Under the pieces are notes generated by a model that saw nothing but the letters and a program-made list of their open reading frames with translations, did no database searches and was not told the origin of the DNA. Shown piece after piece: positions 26,385 to 35,698 of a stretch of DNA of 64,000 nucleotides. Position numbers and translations under genes: made by a program. Every line of letters begins with the position of its first letter. Within the stretch, counting starts at the first letter, position 1. Origin of the DNA: Candidatus Aalborgicola bjergmarkensis (GTDB lineage: Bacteria; Pseudomonadota; Gammaproteobacteria; Burkholderiales; Burkholderiaceae_C); NCBI GenBank assembly GCA_016708725.1, contig JADJFE010000030.1, forward strand, positions 587,922-651,921, in the 5' to 3' direction.

Positions 26385-27419
26385 TTACCAGTGGACTCCG
26401 CCAAGAATTTGCGCGAACAGCTTGCGTGCCAGGTCCAGCGGATTTCTCGGCAGCCCCTCCATCTGCGCTGCCGTATCACTGCCGCGCGCGGCTGCGGAAT
26501 CAGGAAACAGACGGTAGGCCTGGTTGAGTACAAATTCGCTGATGTCCGGCGTTAGCGCCTGTGCTACAGCGCCAACCAGCCCCAATCCGGTGGCCACACG
26601 CTTGGGTTTTTCGATGACGGCTTTCATCACCAGATCGGCTGCTTCGTCCGGGGTGAGTGCCGGGAATGCGTCGTAGAGTTTGGTGGGGGCGATCATGGCG
26701 GTACGCACCAAGGGCATGTTGACGGTAGTAAAACGCACATGGCTGTCGGCAAATTCGGATGCGGCGCACCAGGAGAAGGCATCCAGCGCCGCTTTGGACG
26801 CCACGTAGGCCGAAAACCGTGGTGGGCTGGCCAATACGCCAATGGACGAGATGTTGATGATGTGGCCCTGTCGGCGCTCCAGCATCAAAGGTGCGAAGCC
26901 AAAAATAAGGCGCAGGGCACCAAAATAATTGAGCTGCATGGTGCGCTCAAAATCATGGAAACGGTCAAAGGAATTTTGCACGGACCGCCGGATCGAGCGT
27001 CCGGCATTGTTGATGAGAATGTCAACGTGCCCGTGGTTTTCGAGTACGGTCTGGCAAAACCGGTCACAGTCGGCCATATCGGCAATGTCGCAGGGGTAGG
27101 CAAAGGCTTCTCCGCCCTCGGCCTTGATCCGGGCGAGCGTTTCTTCCAGTTTGGCAGGGGTGCGTGCTGCCAGAATAACCGTAGCACCGGCTGCGGCCAG
27201 CTTGATGGCGCAGGTTTCACCAATACCCGAACTGGCGCCGGTCACCACCACAACCTTGTTGCTCACCTCCTGGCCCAAGGAGCTCAGGGGGCTCAGGGTT
27301 TTTGCCGGATCGGGCGCTGAAGTTGATACTGTTGCCTGCGCCCTGGTTTTGCGGGGGGTGCGTGTGCGTGCTTTCTCCGTGCCACGGCCCCCGGTGGCCG
27401 CTTTGCTGGTGGTAACCAT
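26385..27419 (-). CDS. Short-chain dehydrogenase/reductase (SDR) with basic N-terminal extension
   Basis: 344 residues with a strong AAGGAGAATCATG start. Residues 1-~50 are a Thr/Ala/Arg/Lys-rich low-complexity leader. The Rossmann domain follows with VVVTGASSGIGETCA (cofactor loop), ILINNAGRSIRR, catalytic Ser in HIINISSIGVLASPP and Tyr-x3-Lys in YVASKAALDAF. It is probably an NADP(H)-dependent reductase or dehydrogenase of a lipid-like substrate. The 37-base spacing to plsB suggests co-transcription and a role in lipid metabolism, but the substrate cannot be read from the sequence. Confidence 0.9.
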   Translation of the reverse strand: MVTTSKAATGGRGTEKARTRTPRKTRAQATVSTSAPDPAKTLSPLSSLGQEVSNKVVVVTGASSGIGETCAIKLAAAGATVILAARTPAKLEETLARIKAEGGEAFAYPCDIADMADCDRFCQTVLENHGHVDILINNAGRSIRRSVQNSFDRFHDFERTMQLNYFGALRLIFGFAPLMLERRQGHIINISSIGVLASPPRFSAYVASKAALDAFSWCAASEFADSHVRFTTVNMPLVRTAMIAPTKLYDAFPALTPDEAADLVMKAVIEKPKRVATGLGLVGAVAQALTPDISEFVLNQAYRLFPDSAAARGSDTAAQMEGLPRNPLDLARKLFAQILGGVHW

Positions 27420-27536
27420 GATTCTCCTTACGAGTAATAGTTAATAGCTGAAAGTGGCTGCATGTTAACGCAGGCAGGCGCAGTGCCATGACCACCAGCC
27501 AGCGACCGATTGGCCCCCGGATCGCTCTTTGAACGC

Positions 27537-28595
27537 TTAGAAACTGAAATTCAGACCCGCGCTGTATTTGTTGGTGGTGGTGTCTTTGCCAGCCGTGTTG
27601 GTATCCACGAGTTGCCTGGCGCCAAAATAGACCATGGCAATCTTGTTCAACTGGTACTTGACCTGGGTTGCTATTCCCGATGCATGGTTGTCAACCTTCA
27701 CACCCACACCCATATCGCCAGCGGTTGACTCGTAGGCATAGCCCAGGGAGAAGATCATGGCCGGACTGACCGGCACTGCAATGCCTAGTGCATGCCCCTT
27801 ATCCTTTGCGTTGATGGTTACTGCGCCCACCTTTGCATCGGCACTGGCTTCTTCATAGCCAAAGAACAATTTGGCAGCGCCAAGGCTGTAGCTGCCGGTA
27901 AGAGCCCAGGCGTCGGTGAAGCCGACGGTAAGTGTTGGATTCTGGATCGATGTCGGCACATGTTCGGTGGCAAAAGACAGTGCCAGGGGGCCTGCGTTGT
28001 AGTTCAAACCAAAGCCATAGTACGTGGTGTAGTTGCCTTCGCCGTCCATCTTGTCGTTGGGAGCCACCATGACGACGGCGGAAAGTGCACCCATTTGAGG
28101 GGTCTGGTACTGGATGCTCCTATGGGTTGTCCAGGTAGTGGCATTATTGCCTCTGTCTGCGTGGGCGCTAGTCCCGCGTGACCACACGCCAGCCAGGGCA
28201 GACAACCTCTGGTAGTCGAGGGCATCGTTGATCGAGTTGTCGTAAGGGGACCAATCGGTGCCCAGGGCAATGGTTCCGAGCCTGCCGCTGAGTCCTGCCT
28301 TGGCAACACGCGCCCAGGCGTTGCCAGTGAAACTGCCTTCATCATTGGGATCGAAACCGGCCTCAAGCTGGCCAAATGCAATCAGATTGCCACCCAGATC
28401 CGTCGAACCCTTGACACCGAAGCGGTTGGTTTTGTAGCCATGGCCAATGACTTCCAATCCCTTGTCCTTGACCCCGGTTGTGGTGGTGCTCGACAGGGCC
28501 AGATCAATGACGGCGTAGGGAGTGATTTCGGCAAATGCGCTACCGGCGATGGTCAAGGCGGTCAATGCTGCCAGCGCAATGATGGGTTTGTTCAT
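27537..28595 (-). CDS. Trimeric general porin (Omp32/Porin_4 type)
   Basis: 352 residues from MNKPIIALAALTALTIAGSA with a signal peptide cleaved near GSAFA-EITPYAV. The mature N-terminus, KTNRFGVKGSTDLGGNLIAF and the C-terminal YSAGLNFSF (ends in Phe) are typical of betaproteobacterial 16-stranded porins. An L3-like constriction loop region follows GTIALGTDWSPYDNSIND. The ATG at 28595 is preferred over upstream frame extension because it gives the signal peptide. It is divergent from the REC-GGDEF gene, with ~200 bases of shared promoter region. Confidence 0.93.
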   Translation of the reverse strand: MNKPIIALAALTALTIAGSAFAEITPYAVIDLALSSTTTTGVKDKGLEVIGHGYKTNRFGVKGSTDLGGNLIAFGQLEAGFDPNDEGSFTGNAWARVAKAGLSGRLGTIALGTDWSPYDNSINDALDYQRLSALAGVWSRGTSAHADRGNNATTWTTHRSIQYQTPQMGALSAVVMVAPNDKMDGEGNYTTYYGFGLNYNAGPLALSFATEHVPTSIQNPTLTVGFTDAWALTGSYSLGAAKLFFGYEEASADAKVGAVTINAKDKGHALGIAVPVSPAMIFSLGYAYESTAGDMGVGVKVDNHASGIATQVKYQLNKIAMVYFGARQLVDTNTAGKDTTTNKYSAGLNFSF

Positions 28596-28796
28596 TGGTA
28601 TCTCTGAAGAAAAAAGGGTTAAAGAAAAAAAGCCATATCTGGCTAATTGAATTGGATCATGGGAATGCATGATTTCCAAACTTTGCGGGTGAATTTTTTC
28701 AGACTGCCTGCAATAATCGGCTAATGTCGATGGTCGATCCATAATTCATAGAATGGAGCACCTGAGATTTTTGCAGGCTGACAACGAGGAGACCTA

Positions 28797-30446
28797 ATGT
28801 CTGGTTTGCCGACAGAGCTAAAAAAAAAGAGCGACAGTTTTTTGACCAAATGGCAGGTGTTTGAACGCCAGCGCGACTTTGATGGTTTCGTGGAATTTGC
28901 GGTGGCGGTATCGAGTTTGACCGAATTCCTGACGGCACGCGGCCTGTCGGGCCTCAACCAGAGCGCGCATACACTGGAGCAAAAAGTCCTGTCTCTTTTC
29001 GATAGCTGGGAAACGCCCACCATGCCTTCGGAAACACTGACTGTACTCAACGTCCTGGTTGGCGAGTTCGGGGTGCGCATGCGCGCCTACCTGGAAGGGA
29101 ACTCCTCTGCAATCCAGGAGCGCCGGCGGCATGCGGATGCAGAGACTGTGACCGAAGTGGTGCCGAACAACATTGTCTGGTTTGTCACCCATGCCCCGGA
29201 TCAATGGGCCGAACTGGCCCGCCAGCTGCAGTACTTCAATGTGCAGGCCACAACGGGCAGTCTGACCGAGTGCCTGGAATCCACGCAGCAGGCAACCATT
29301 GTGCTGCTGGATGCCCAGGGAATGACGCTCAAGCAGTTTGTGGCGGGCATTCGCACCTTGCGTGGCCACTATAGCGCCAGTTGCATCGTTGGCTTGAATG
29401 TGGCGACAGACTTTGCTCCGCAAAATCAGGCCTTGCGTGCCGGGTGTGACTACTGTTTCGTGCAGGGCACTGCGCATCCGCAAGTGATGGATCGCATTGT
29501 CAAGTTGTGCAGCAACGAAGAAGAGGGAGCGTACCGCGTATTGGTGGTCGAAGATTCCAGAACGGCCTCGATCATGATTCGTCGCGCCTTGTCCGAAGGC
29601 GGGATCGAATCGGTTGCAATTGAGGACCCCTTGCAGGTTCTCACCAGTCTGAGTGTTTTTCAGCCAGACCTGGTGCTCATGGACATGTATCTGCCAGGGT
29701 GTACGGGGGTCGAGGTAACGCGCGTGATTCGCCAGCATGCGGAGTTCCTGTCGACACCCGTGGTGTATCTGTCAACCGAAACGGACGTGGCCTTGCAGGT
29801 GGATGCGCTGCGGCTGGGCGGCGACCACTTTCTGACCAAGCCATTCAATCCGGTGATCCTGAACGCCGTGGTTAATAGCAAGATCGAGCGTTACCGTGCT
29901 TTGCGCCGTTCCATGGTGCTCGATAGTTTGACCGGCTTGCTGAACCACACGGCATCCAAGCAAAAACTCGACGCCATGATGGCCAATGCCTTGCGCGAGG
30001 AATCGTCGCTGTGTGTGGCCATGGTGGACATTGACCATTTCAAGCAGGTCAATGACACCTACGGCCACCCCGTTGGCGACCATGTGATTCGCAGCATCGC
30101 CTGGTTGCTCAAGCAACGCTTGCGTAAAACCGATGCCGTGGGACGCTACGGTGGTGAAGAGTTCCTGGTCATACTTGGCGCATCCAACGGCGAGCAAGCC
30201 TGGCAACTACTCAACGCCATCCGGATTGACTTCGGTCAGATCCGCCACGCCGTACCGGAAAAAACCTTTGTCTGCACCTTTTCCTGTGGCGTTGTCGAGT
30301 GGACACCGGGCATGGGTTCCGAGGGTCTGATCGAAATAGCCGATGGACTGCTCTACAAGGCCAAACACTCGGGCCGTAACCAGGTCGTTGTGCATTCGGC
30401 CCAGGCTCAATCAAACACCGGCGATTCCACGCCCAGGACCTTGTGA
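28797..30446 (+). CDS. Response regulator with GGDEF diguanylate cyclase output
   Basis: 549 residues; AGGAG lies 8 bases before the ATG. Residues ~1-115 are helical and HPt-like without a clear phospho-His. ~125-235 is a degenerate receiver (VLLDAQGMT). ~243-360 is a full receiver with acidic pair VVEDS, phospho-Asp in LVLMDMYLPG (~295) and Lys in FLTKPFNP. ~375-540 is the cyclase with DSLTGLLNH, DIDHFKQVND and active-site GGEEF (~451). RKTD five residues before GGEEF fits the product-inhibition I-site. It should make cyclic di-GMP under phosphorelay control. The frame end overlaps the FNR gene tail to tail. Confidence 0.93.
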   Translation: MSGLPTELKKKSDSFLTKWQVFERQRDFDGFVEFAVAVSSLTEFLTARGLSGLNQSAHTLEQKVLSLFDSWETPTMPSETLTVLNVLVGEFGVRMRAYLEGNSSAIQERRRHADAETVTEVVPNNIVWFVTHAPDQWAELARQLQYFNVQATTGSLTECLESTQQATIVLLDAQGMTLKQFVAGIRTLRGHYSASCIVGLNVATDFAPQNQALRAGCDYCFVQGTAHPQVMDRIVKLCSNEEEGAYRVLVVEDSRTASIMIRRALSEGGIESVAIEDPLQVLTSLSVFQPDLVLMDMYLPGCTGVEVTRVIRQHAEFLSTPVVYLSTETDVALQVDALRLGGDHFLTKPFNPVILNAVVNSKIERYRALRRSMVLDSLTGLLNHTASKQKLDAMMANALREESSLCVAMVDIDHFKQVNDTYGHPVGDHVIRSIAWLLKQRLRKTDAVGRYGGEEFLVILGASNGEQAWQLLNAIRIDFGQIRHAVPEKTFVCTFSCGVVEWTPGMGSEGLIEIADGLLYKAKHSGRNQVVVHSAQAQSNTGDSTPRTL

Positions 30447-31479
30447 AGTTTGGGGCTGGTGGTGGTGTATTGCAAAAATACCTTTTTCTCTGGAAAGATG
30501 ATCGGCATGGCAGCAAAGGCAGCCAGCGCGCATTCGTGAAAACCACACAGGATCAATTTTTTCTTGCCGGGGTAGATATTGATGTCACCCACGGCGAAGA
30601 TGCCGGGTTCATTGGTGGAAAACTTCTCCGTATCCACCCGCAGTTGCTTGCGTTCGATATCCAGCCCCCAGTGGGCGATGGGGCCGAGCTTGGGTGAGAG
30701 GCCAAAAACACCAGCAGCATGTCCAGCGGCACGAGGCGGGTAATACCGTCGCTGCCTGTGACCTTGACGGAGCTCAGGCGCTCGTTGCTGGCTTCAAAGC
30801 CCGTGACCTGACCGACCAGGAACTGCATTTCCAGTGCATCACACAATTGTCGCATTTTTGCAACGGTTGCTGGAGCGGCCTTGAAGCCGTCGCGGCGGTG
30901 AATCAGGATGACGCTGTTGGCCTTGTGCGGACGGCCATCGAGGTTGCCAGCGCAAAAATTGAGTGCCCAGTCCAGCGCGGAGTCACCCCCGCCGAGGATC
31001 ACCAGGTCCTTGTCCGCGTAGTCGGCAGGATTTTTGACCCGGTAGGACAGTTGGCTGCCTTCAAACCGGTCCAACCCTTCAACCTTGAGCGTGCGCGGCT
31101 GAAAAGCGCCCACGCCGGCTGCAATAAAAATGGTTTTGGTGAGAAAACGCCCACCTTTGCTGGTTTCCAGCAGAAAACGGCCATCGGGCTGCCTCTCAAC
31201 CACGGTCACTTCCTGGCCATAATGGAAAGTCGCACCAAACGGTGCAATCTGTTCCAGCAGGCGATCCGTCAATTCCTGACCGGTGCACACCGGAACGGCA
31301 GGAATGTCGTAAATGGGCTTGTCCGGGTACAGTTCCACGCACTGGCCGCCAGGGTAGGGCAGTGCATCAATGACGTGGGCCTTGACCTCCAGCAATCCGA
31401 GTTCAAACACCTGGAACAAGCCCACCGGGCCTGCGCCGATGATGACGGCATCGGTTTGTACCGGCAACTGGCGCATCAT
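30407..31479 (-). pseudogene. Ferredoxin-NADP reductase (TrxR-like FNR), frameshifted
   Basis: It starts MMRQLPVQTDAVIIGAGPVG at 31479, overlapping the fdxA stop (ATGA). The FAD loop GAGPVGLFQVFELG, the PGGQCVELYPDKPIYD segment and NADP loop VILGGGDSALDWAL are intact. After LDMLLVF the frame leaves the family; adding one T to the T-run at ~30703 restores FGLSPKLGPIAHWGL and joins the C-terminal piece with the FAD-binding GIFAVGDINIYPGK. It transfers electrons between NADPH and the linked ferredoxin. The single homopolymer break may be a sequencing error; the ~357-codon gene is otherwise well conserved. Confidence 0.88.
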
Positions 31480-31805
31480 CGGCTCAGATGCTTGAGTTTG
31501 CCGGTCTTGTCTTTCCACTCTTCAGCTTCGGGCAGGGGCGCCTTGCGCTTGGTGATGGTTTTCCAGGTCGGCAGCTTGGCCAGTTCTGCATTGAGTGCCG
31601 TCATGTGGCGTTGATCCCTGGGGACATCTTCCTCGGCGTAAATGGCATTGACCGGGCACTCGGGGATGCACACGGCACAATCAATGCACTCATCCGGGTC
31701 AATGGTCAGAAAATTGGGGCCTTCGCGGAAGCAATCTACGGGGCAGACATCGACGCAATCGGTGTATTTGCATTTGATGCAGGCTTCAGTGACTATGTGC
31801 GTCAT
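31476..31805 (-). CDS. fdxA: FdxA-type 7Fe-8S ferredoxin
   Basis: 109 residues. CIKCKYTDCVDVCPVDCF provides the ligands of the [3Fe-4S]/[4Fe-4S] pair with CIDCAVCIPECPVNAI, as in Azotobacter FdI-type and FdxA proteins. The C-terminal extension (WKTITKRKAPLPEAEEWKD) is typical of the family. It overlaps the ferredoxin-NADP reductase gene by 4 bases, so the two form an electron-transfer pair. It is divergent from the sensor kinase gene, with only ~83 bases between starts. Confidence 0.95.
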   Translation of the reverse strand: MTHIVTEACIKCKYTDCVDVCPVDCFREGPNFLTIDPDECIDCAVCIPECPVNAIYAEEDVPRDQRHMTALNAELAKLPTWKTITKRKAPLPEAEEWKDKTGKLKHLSR

Positions 31806-31888
31806 TTTGGGTTTTGGGGCGGGAATGGATGGGAAAGGGTGCTATTTTATTGGTAAATTCGTCCGGCGCTTCCTGCTACCATTGTTCT

Positions 31889-34147
31889 ATGCCTATCAAT
31901 CGTCGTCAGAATCAGTTCAAGAACCAATGGCTGGCGCTGGTTTGCGTGGTATTGCTGGTGGGATTTGCTGTAGGGTACGTTCTCCACGGGGAGCGCGGAC
32001 GGGTCGAAAAACTGGAGCAAGACCGGCTGCTGGCCGCCGCGCGCGTCATGCAGATCAATATCGCACATGATCTGGTTGCCATCAACGATGTGTTGCTGGC
32101 GGTGCGCAGTGATCGCCGGGCAGGAGCCTTTGAGGAGCGATACGCTGCGCGTCTGACCAATCTGGTGGACGCCATGCCCAGTACGCGCGCTTTGCTGGTT
32201 CTGGATGCGACGGGCCGCATTCGCCTGGCCAGCCGAGTTGGCATGCTGGGTCAGAATTTCGGTGATCAGGACTTTTTCGGGCGCGCGCAGCAGCACCCGG
32301 ATGTGCAACAGTTGTACGTCTCCAGTCCGTTTCGGGGGGATTCTGGCGCGTTGGTGATTGCTGTGGCCCGTGCTATCCCTGGTGACCCTGGTGACGGCGG
32401 TGCGCTGGCCGGGATGGTGGTTGCCGTTCTGAATCTGGATTTTTTCTATCCGATCATCGAATCGGCGCGCAGTACGCCCGATATGCGGACCACCCTGGGG
32501 CACGAAAACGGCGTGGTTCTCCTGGTGGCGCCCAAGGCAGGGAATGCCCCGTTGGTTTCATCCGGGGAGGCCATGGTCTCCCGGCATACGGTGCAACCAC
32601 CAGAATTGCATATGGATCGGGCGCTGGTGGTGACCAGTGTGCGGGACCTGGAAGATATTTATGCTCCGTGGTGGCATTCCGTCAAGGTTTCGGTCGCAGG
32701 GCTGCTGGTGATTGCCTTGGGCTTGGCATTGGCATTGCGTACCCACCAACGCCGTTTGAAAAAATTCATTCTCCGGGAAACCTATTCTGCCAAGGCGTTG
32801 GCCGAAAGCCACACGCTCAACCAGCAAATCATCCAGAGTGCCCTGCAAGGCGTGGTTGTCTATGGCCAGGATATGCGCTACCAGGTCTGGAATCCATTCA
32901 TGGAGCAGTTGACCGGACTGCTTGCGACCGATGTGTTGGGGCGCCAGGCGGCAGAGATATTGCCTTTTCTGCTTGAGATCGGAATGATAGAGCGCATAGA
33001 GCGCGCATTGACCGGGCACTCCAGCGAGACGCTGGACTTTCCGTTCGCCATTGCATCCACTGGCAAATCGGGTTGGGTCATGGGCAGCATTGCACCACTG
33101 CACAATGCTGCCGGAAATATCATTGGTGCCATGGCCATGGTGAGCGATATTACAGCGCGCAAGCAGGCCGAAAACCATATTCTGGAGCTGAACGAAACGC
33201 TGGAAAGCCGGGTTGCCGAGCGCACGGCACAACTGGAAGAGGCCTTGCAGTCGCTGCAGCATTCCCAGGCCGAATTGGCCCGCAGCGCTGCCCAGGCAAC
33301 CCTGAGTACACTGGTTGCCAGCGTATCCCATGAAATTGGCACACCCCTGGGCAATAGTCTGATGGCGTCAACCACTTGTCTGGAGCTGGCAAAAGGCTTT
33401 CAGGCCAAAATTGAATCGGGCCAAGTCAAACGTTCTGACATGCATGCGTTCCTGCACGAAATCTGCGAGGGTAGTACCTTGATTGAAGTCAATTTGCACC
33501 GTGCCGCAGAGTTGATGAGAAACTTTAAACAAGTGGCAGCAGACCAGGCCAGCGAACAGCGACGTTCCTTTGATCTGGCCGCAGCGGTACAAGAGGTGTT
33601 GGCAACCCTGCGCCCCAGCCTCAAGCGGCATCCCCATCAAATACTGGTACTGATTCCCGAGGGAATTCGGATGGATAGTTTCCCGGGGGCCTTGGGGCAG
33701 GTGCTGATCAACCTGATCAACAATGCCTACCTGCACGCTTTCGAAGGCCGCAACGACGGTTGTGTACGGATTGAAGCACGTGCTGAGGATGGCACGGTGT
33801 ACCTGAGCGTTGCCGACAATGGTTGCGGCATGCCCCAAGCCATCGTGGAACAACTGTTCCAGCCGTTCTTCAGCACGAAAATCGGTCGTGGGGGGACCGG
33901 GCTTGGCATGACGATTGTGAAAACCCTGATCGAAAAAAACCTGAGGGGGTCTTTTCGCATCGAATCAAACCCTGGAGTTGGAACGGCTCTTTACATGCAC
34001 ATTCCGCAAACCGGGCCAGCGCATTTCAATGCATTAACTCTCGCTGCCGGGTTCGCGTGCCATCAGGTTGGTCAAAGCCTGGGAGGGGTGCATGTGGCCA
34101 TCCAGCAAATCGACAACACCTTGGGCAATGGGCATATCCACACCTAA
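31889..34147 (+). CDS. Membrane sensor histidine kinase (dCache-PAS-HisKA-like-HATPase)
   Basis: 752 residues from MPINRRQNQFKNQW; I chose the ATG at 31889 over 31814 because the first transmembrane helix (ALVCVVLLVGFAVGYVL) follows at once. A periplasmic Cache-type domain spans ~35-255, then a second helix (VAGLLVIALGLALAL) and a PAS domain (~310-430). After a coiled coil comes the H-box VASVSHEIGTPLGNSLMA, and the ATPase domain has VADNGCGMP and GRGGTGLGMTIVKTL. No receiver is fused and no regulator gene is adjacent. The 3' end overlaps gpsA by ~114 bases tail to tail. The broken gene at 54810-56375 has the same type of H-box. Confidence 0.9.
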   Translation: MPINRRQNQFKNQWLALVCVVLLVGFAVGYVLHGERGRVEKLEQDRLLAAARVMQINIAHDLVAINDVLLAVRSDRRAGAFEERYAARLTNLVDAMPSTRALLVLDATGRIRLASRVGMLGQNFGDQDFFGRAQQHPDVQQLYVSSPFRGDSGALVIAVARAIPGDPGDGGALAGMVVAVLNLDFFYPIIESARSTPDMRTTLGHENGVVLLVAPKAGNAPLVSSGEAMVSRHTVQPPELHMDRALVVTSVRDLEDIYAPWWHSVKVSVAGLLVIALGLALALRTHQRRLKKFILRETYSAKALAESHTLNQQIIQSALQGVVVYGQDMRYQVWNPFMEQLTGLLATDVLGRQAAEILPFLLEIGMIERIERALTGHSSETLDFPFAIASTGKSGWVMGSIAPLHNAAGNIIGAMAMVSDITARKQAENHILELNETLESRVAERTAQLEEALQSLQHSQAELARSAAQATLSTLVASVSHEIGTPLGNSLMASTTCLELAKGFQAKIESGQVKRSDMHAFLHEICEGSTLIEVNLHRAAELMRNFKQVAADQASEQRRSFDLAAAVQEVLATLRPSLKRHPHQILVLIPEGIRMDSFPGALGQVLINLINNAYLHAFEGRNDGCVRIEARAEDGTVYLSVADNGCGMPQAIVEQLFQPFFSTKIGRGGTGLGMTIVKTLIEKNLRGSFRIESNPGVGTALYMHIPQTGPAHFNALTLAAGFACHQVGQSLGGVHVAIQQIDNTLGNGHIHT

Positions 34148-35047
34148 ACTGTGGGCGCGCCGCACCACGGTGTGCGCGCTGTAGACCCCTTCGGCGACGT
34201 GTCCTAATGCGGCCACCGTCTGCTCCAGGGTTTTACCCTGTGCCAAAGCCAGGCCAACGCGGCGGTTGCGCGACAGGTCGCCGGTGGCGGTGAGCACCAG
34301 GTCGCCCATGCCACTCAAGCCCATGAATGTCTCGACCCTGGCGCCGAGTGCAAGTCCCAGCCGGGTGATTTCCGCCAGGCCTCGGGTAATCAGGGCCGCA
34401 CGCGCATTCAGGCCCAGATGCAATCCGTCGCACAGTCCACAGGCAATTGCCATCACATTCTTGACCGCTCCACCGACTTCGACGCCAACGAGATCGTCGT
34501 TGTCGTACACGCGCAACGTGGGGCTGTGAAAGGCCTCCACCAATGTGGCGCGCACCTCGGCATGCATACTGGAAGCTGCCAGGGCGGTGGGTTGCCCCAG
34601 AGCCACTTCTTGCGCAAAGCTGGGTCCGCTGAATACGCCTGCACGCAGCTTGGGCGCAACCTGCACCTGAATTTCGTGTCCTAATAGTCCTGGTGCACCG
34701 TCGACTTCGGCTTCAAAGCCCTTGCACAGCCACACGACGGGCGTGGCGCTGGTTTGCAAGGTGGTGAGCATGCCGCGCAGACCAGCCATCGGTGTGGCGA
34801 TGATGGTCAAATCATAGCCTGCCAGTGTCGCTGCCAGGGTTGACAGGGGGGCCGCACTGATGTCCAGATTCGGTGGCAGTGCGATCCCAGGTAAATAGCG
34901 CGTATTTTCACGTTGCTGCTTCAAGACCCATGCCTGCGCGGCATCGCGCATCCACAGGGTTACAGCGTGCTGTGCCAGAGGGTTGCGACACGCGCTGACT
35001 GCCAGTGCTGTTCCCCAGGAACCAGCACCGAGAACTACTATTTTCAT
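34034..35047 (-). CDS. gpsA: NAD(P)H-dependent glycerol-3-phosphate dehydrogenase
   Basis: 337 residues. It reduces dihydroxyacetone phosphate to sn-glycerol-3-phosphate for phospholipid synthesis, feeding PlsB. The nucleotide loop is IVVLGAGSWGTALAV. WLCKGFEAEVDG, GPSFAQEVALGQPTA, catalytic-Lys region GGAVKNVMAIACG and the substrate motif GDLVLTATGDLSRNRRVG are all standard. It is last in the rhodanese-grxC-secB-gpsA unit, 48 bases after secB. Its ATG lies at the edge of a dispersed-repeat copy that fills that spacer. Confidence 0.96.
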   Translation of the reverse strand: MKIVVLGAGSWGTALAVSACRNPLAQHAVTLWMRDAAQAWVLKQQRENTRYLPGIALPPNLDISAAPLSTLAATLAGYDLTIIATPMAGLRGMLTTLQTSATPVVWLCKGFEAEVDGAPGLLGHEIQVQVAPKLRAGVFSGPSFAQEVALGQPTALAASSMHAEVRATLVEAFHSPTLRVYDNDDLVGVEVGGAVKNVMAIACGLCDGLHLGLNARAALITRGLAEITRLGLALGARVETFMGLSGMGDLVLTATGDLSRNRRVGLALAQGKTLEQTVAALGHVAEGVYSAHTVVRRAHSLGVDMPIAQGVVDLLDGHMHPSQALTNLMAREPGSES

Positions 35048-35096
35048 AGCTTCTCCCGCACGTTCTATGCCACTTTGCAGCCTATACAGCCAAAAT
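35039..35096 (+). repeat. Dispersed ~50-bp repeat filling the secB-gpsA spacer
   Basis: It reads TCATAGCTTCTCCCGCACGT then ...CTATACAGCCAAAATT. One end supplies the gpsA start codon context on the minus strand and the other touches the secB stop, so this copy lies within a transcribed operon. Confidence 0.6.
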
Positions 35097-35557
35097 TATT
35101 GCACCGGAGTGCCAGAGGCCTGTTGTTCTTTTTGCGCCTGTTGTTGCTCATACATGGCCTGGAAATTGATTTCTGTCAGATGCACGGGAGGAAAGCCGGC
35201 GCGCTGAATCATGTCGGCCACATTGCCACGCAAATACGGATAGATGATTTGCGGGCAGGCGATGCCCATGACTTGTGCTATCTGTTCCTGTGGCAGGTTG
35301 CGAATTTCAAAAATACCGGCTTGTTTGACTTCGGCCAGGAATACCGTTTTGTCCTTGATCTTGGTGTGTACTGTCGCGGTAACACCCACTTCGAAGATGC
35401 CATCGGCTACGGGGGCGGCTTCGACACCGAGTTGAATCTCCACATTAGGTTGCTCTTGCTCTAGCAAAATGGCTGGAGAGTTGGGTTGCTCCAACGAGGC
35501 TTCTTTGAGATAGACGCGCTGAATCTGGAAAACGGGAGCTGGTGTTTGGTCTGACAT
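35096..35557 (-). CDS. secB: Protein-export chaperone SecB
   Basis: 153 residues from MSDQTPAPVFQIQRVYLKE. SecB keeps preproteins unfolded and hands them to SecA. The conserved FQIQRVYLKEASLEQPNSP opening, GVTATVHTKI, VKQAGIFEI and CPQIIYPYLRGNVADMIQR with GFPPVHLTEINFQAMY all match. The acidic/Gln-rich tail has the usual length. The extra residues upstream of 35557 lack family support. It lies between grxC (141 bases upstream) and gpsA, a common betaproteobacterial arrangement. Confidence 0.96.
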   Translation of the reverse strand: MSDQTPAPVFQIQRVYLKEASLEQPNSPAILLEQEQPNVEIQLGVEAAPVADGIFEVGVTATVHTKIKDKTVFLAEVKQAGIFEIRNLPQEQIAQVMGIACPQIIYPYLRGNVADMIQRAGFPPVHLTEINFQAMYEQQQAQKEQQASGTPVQ

Positions 35558-35698
35558 ACAAATATATCTTTCAAGGTAAAAAAACCACAAGGGTGGAAGT
35601 GGTGGGAAACGGAAAATTCGCAACGCAAAATTCGCGAGTGGCGGATTATCTCAGGCCGTGGTGCCTGGTCGTCTGGTCGTCCGGCCAAACGGTACGGA

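Noticed and set aside
28596..28796. Riboswitch or small RNA in the porin/REC-GGDEF divergent gap
   Set aside because: AT-rich and likely to hold promoters, but I could not see a conserved fold or motif.
34034..34147. 114-bp tail-to-tail overlap of kinase and gpsA as a special overlap gene
   Set aside because: The kinase's last ~40 residues past ALYMHIPQTG are outside its ATPase domain and simply reflect the absence of a stop in gpsA antisense.
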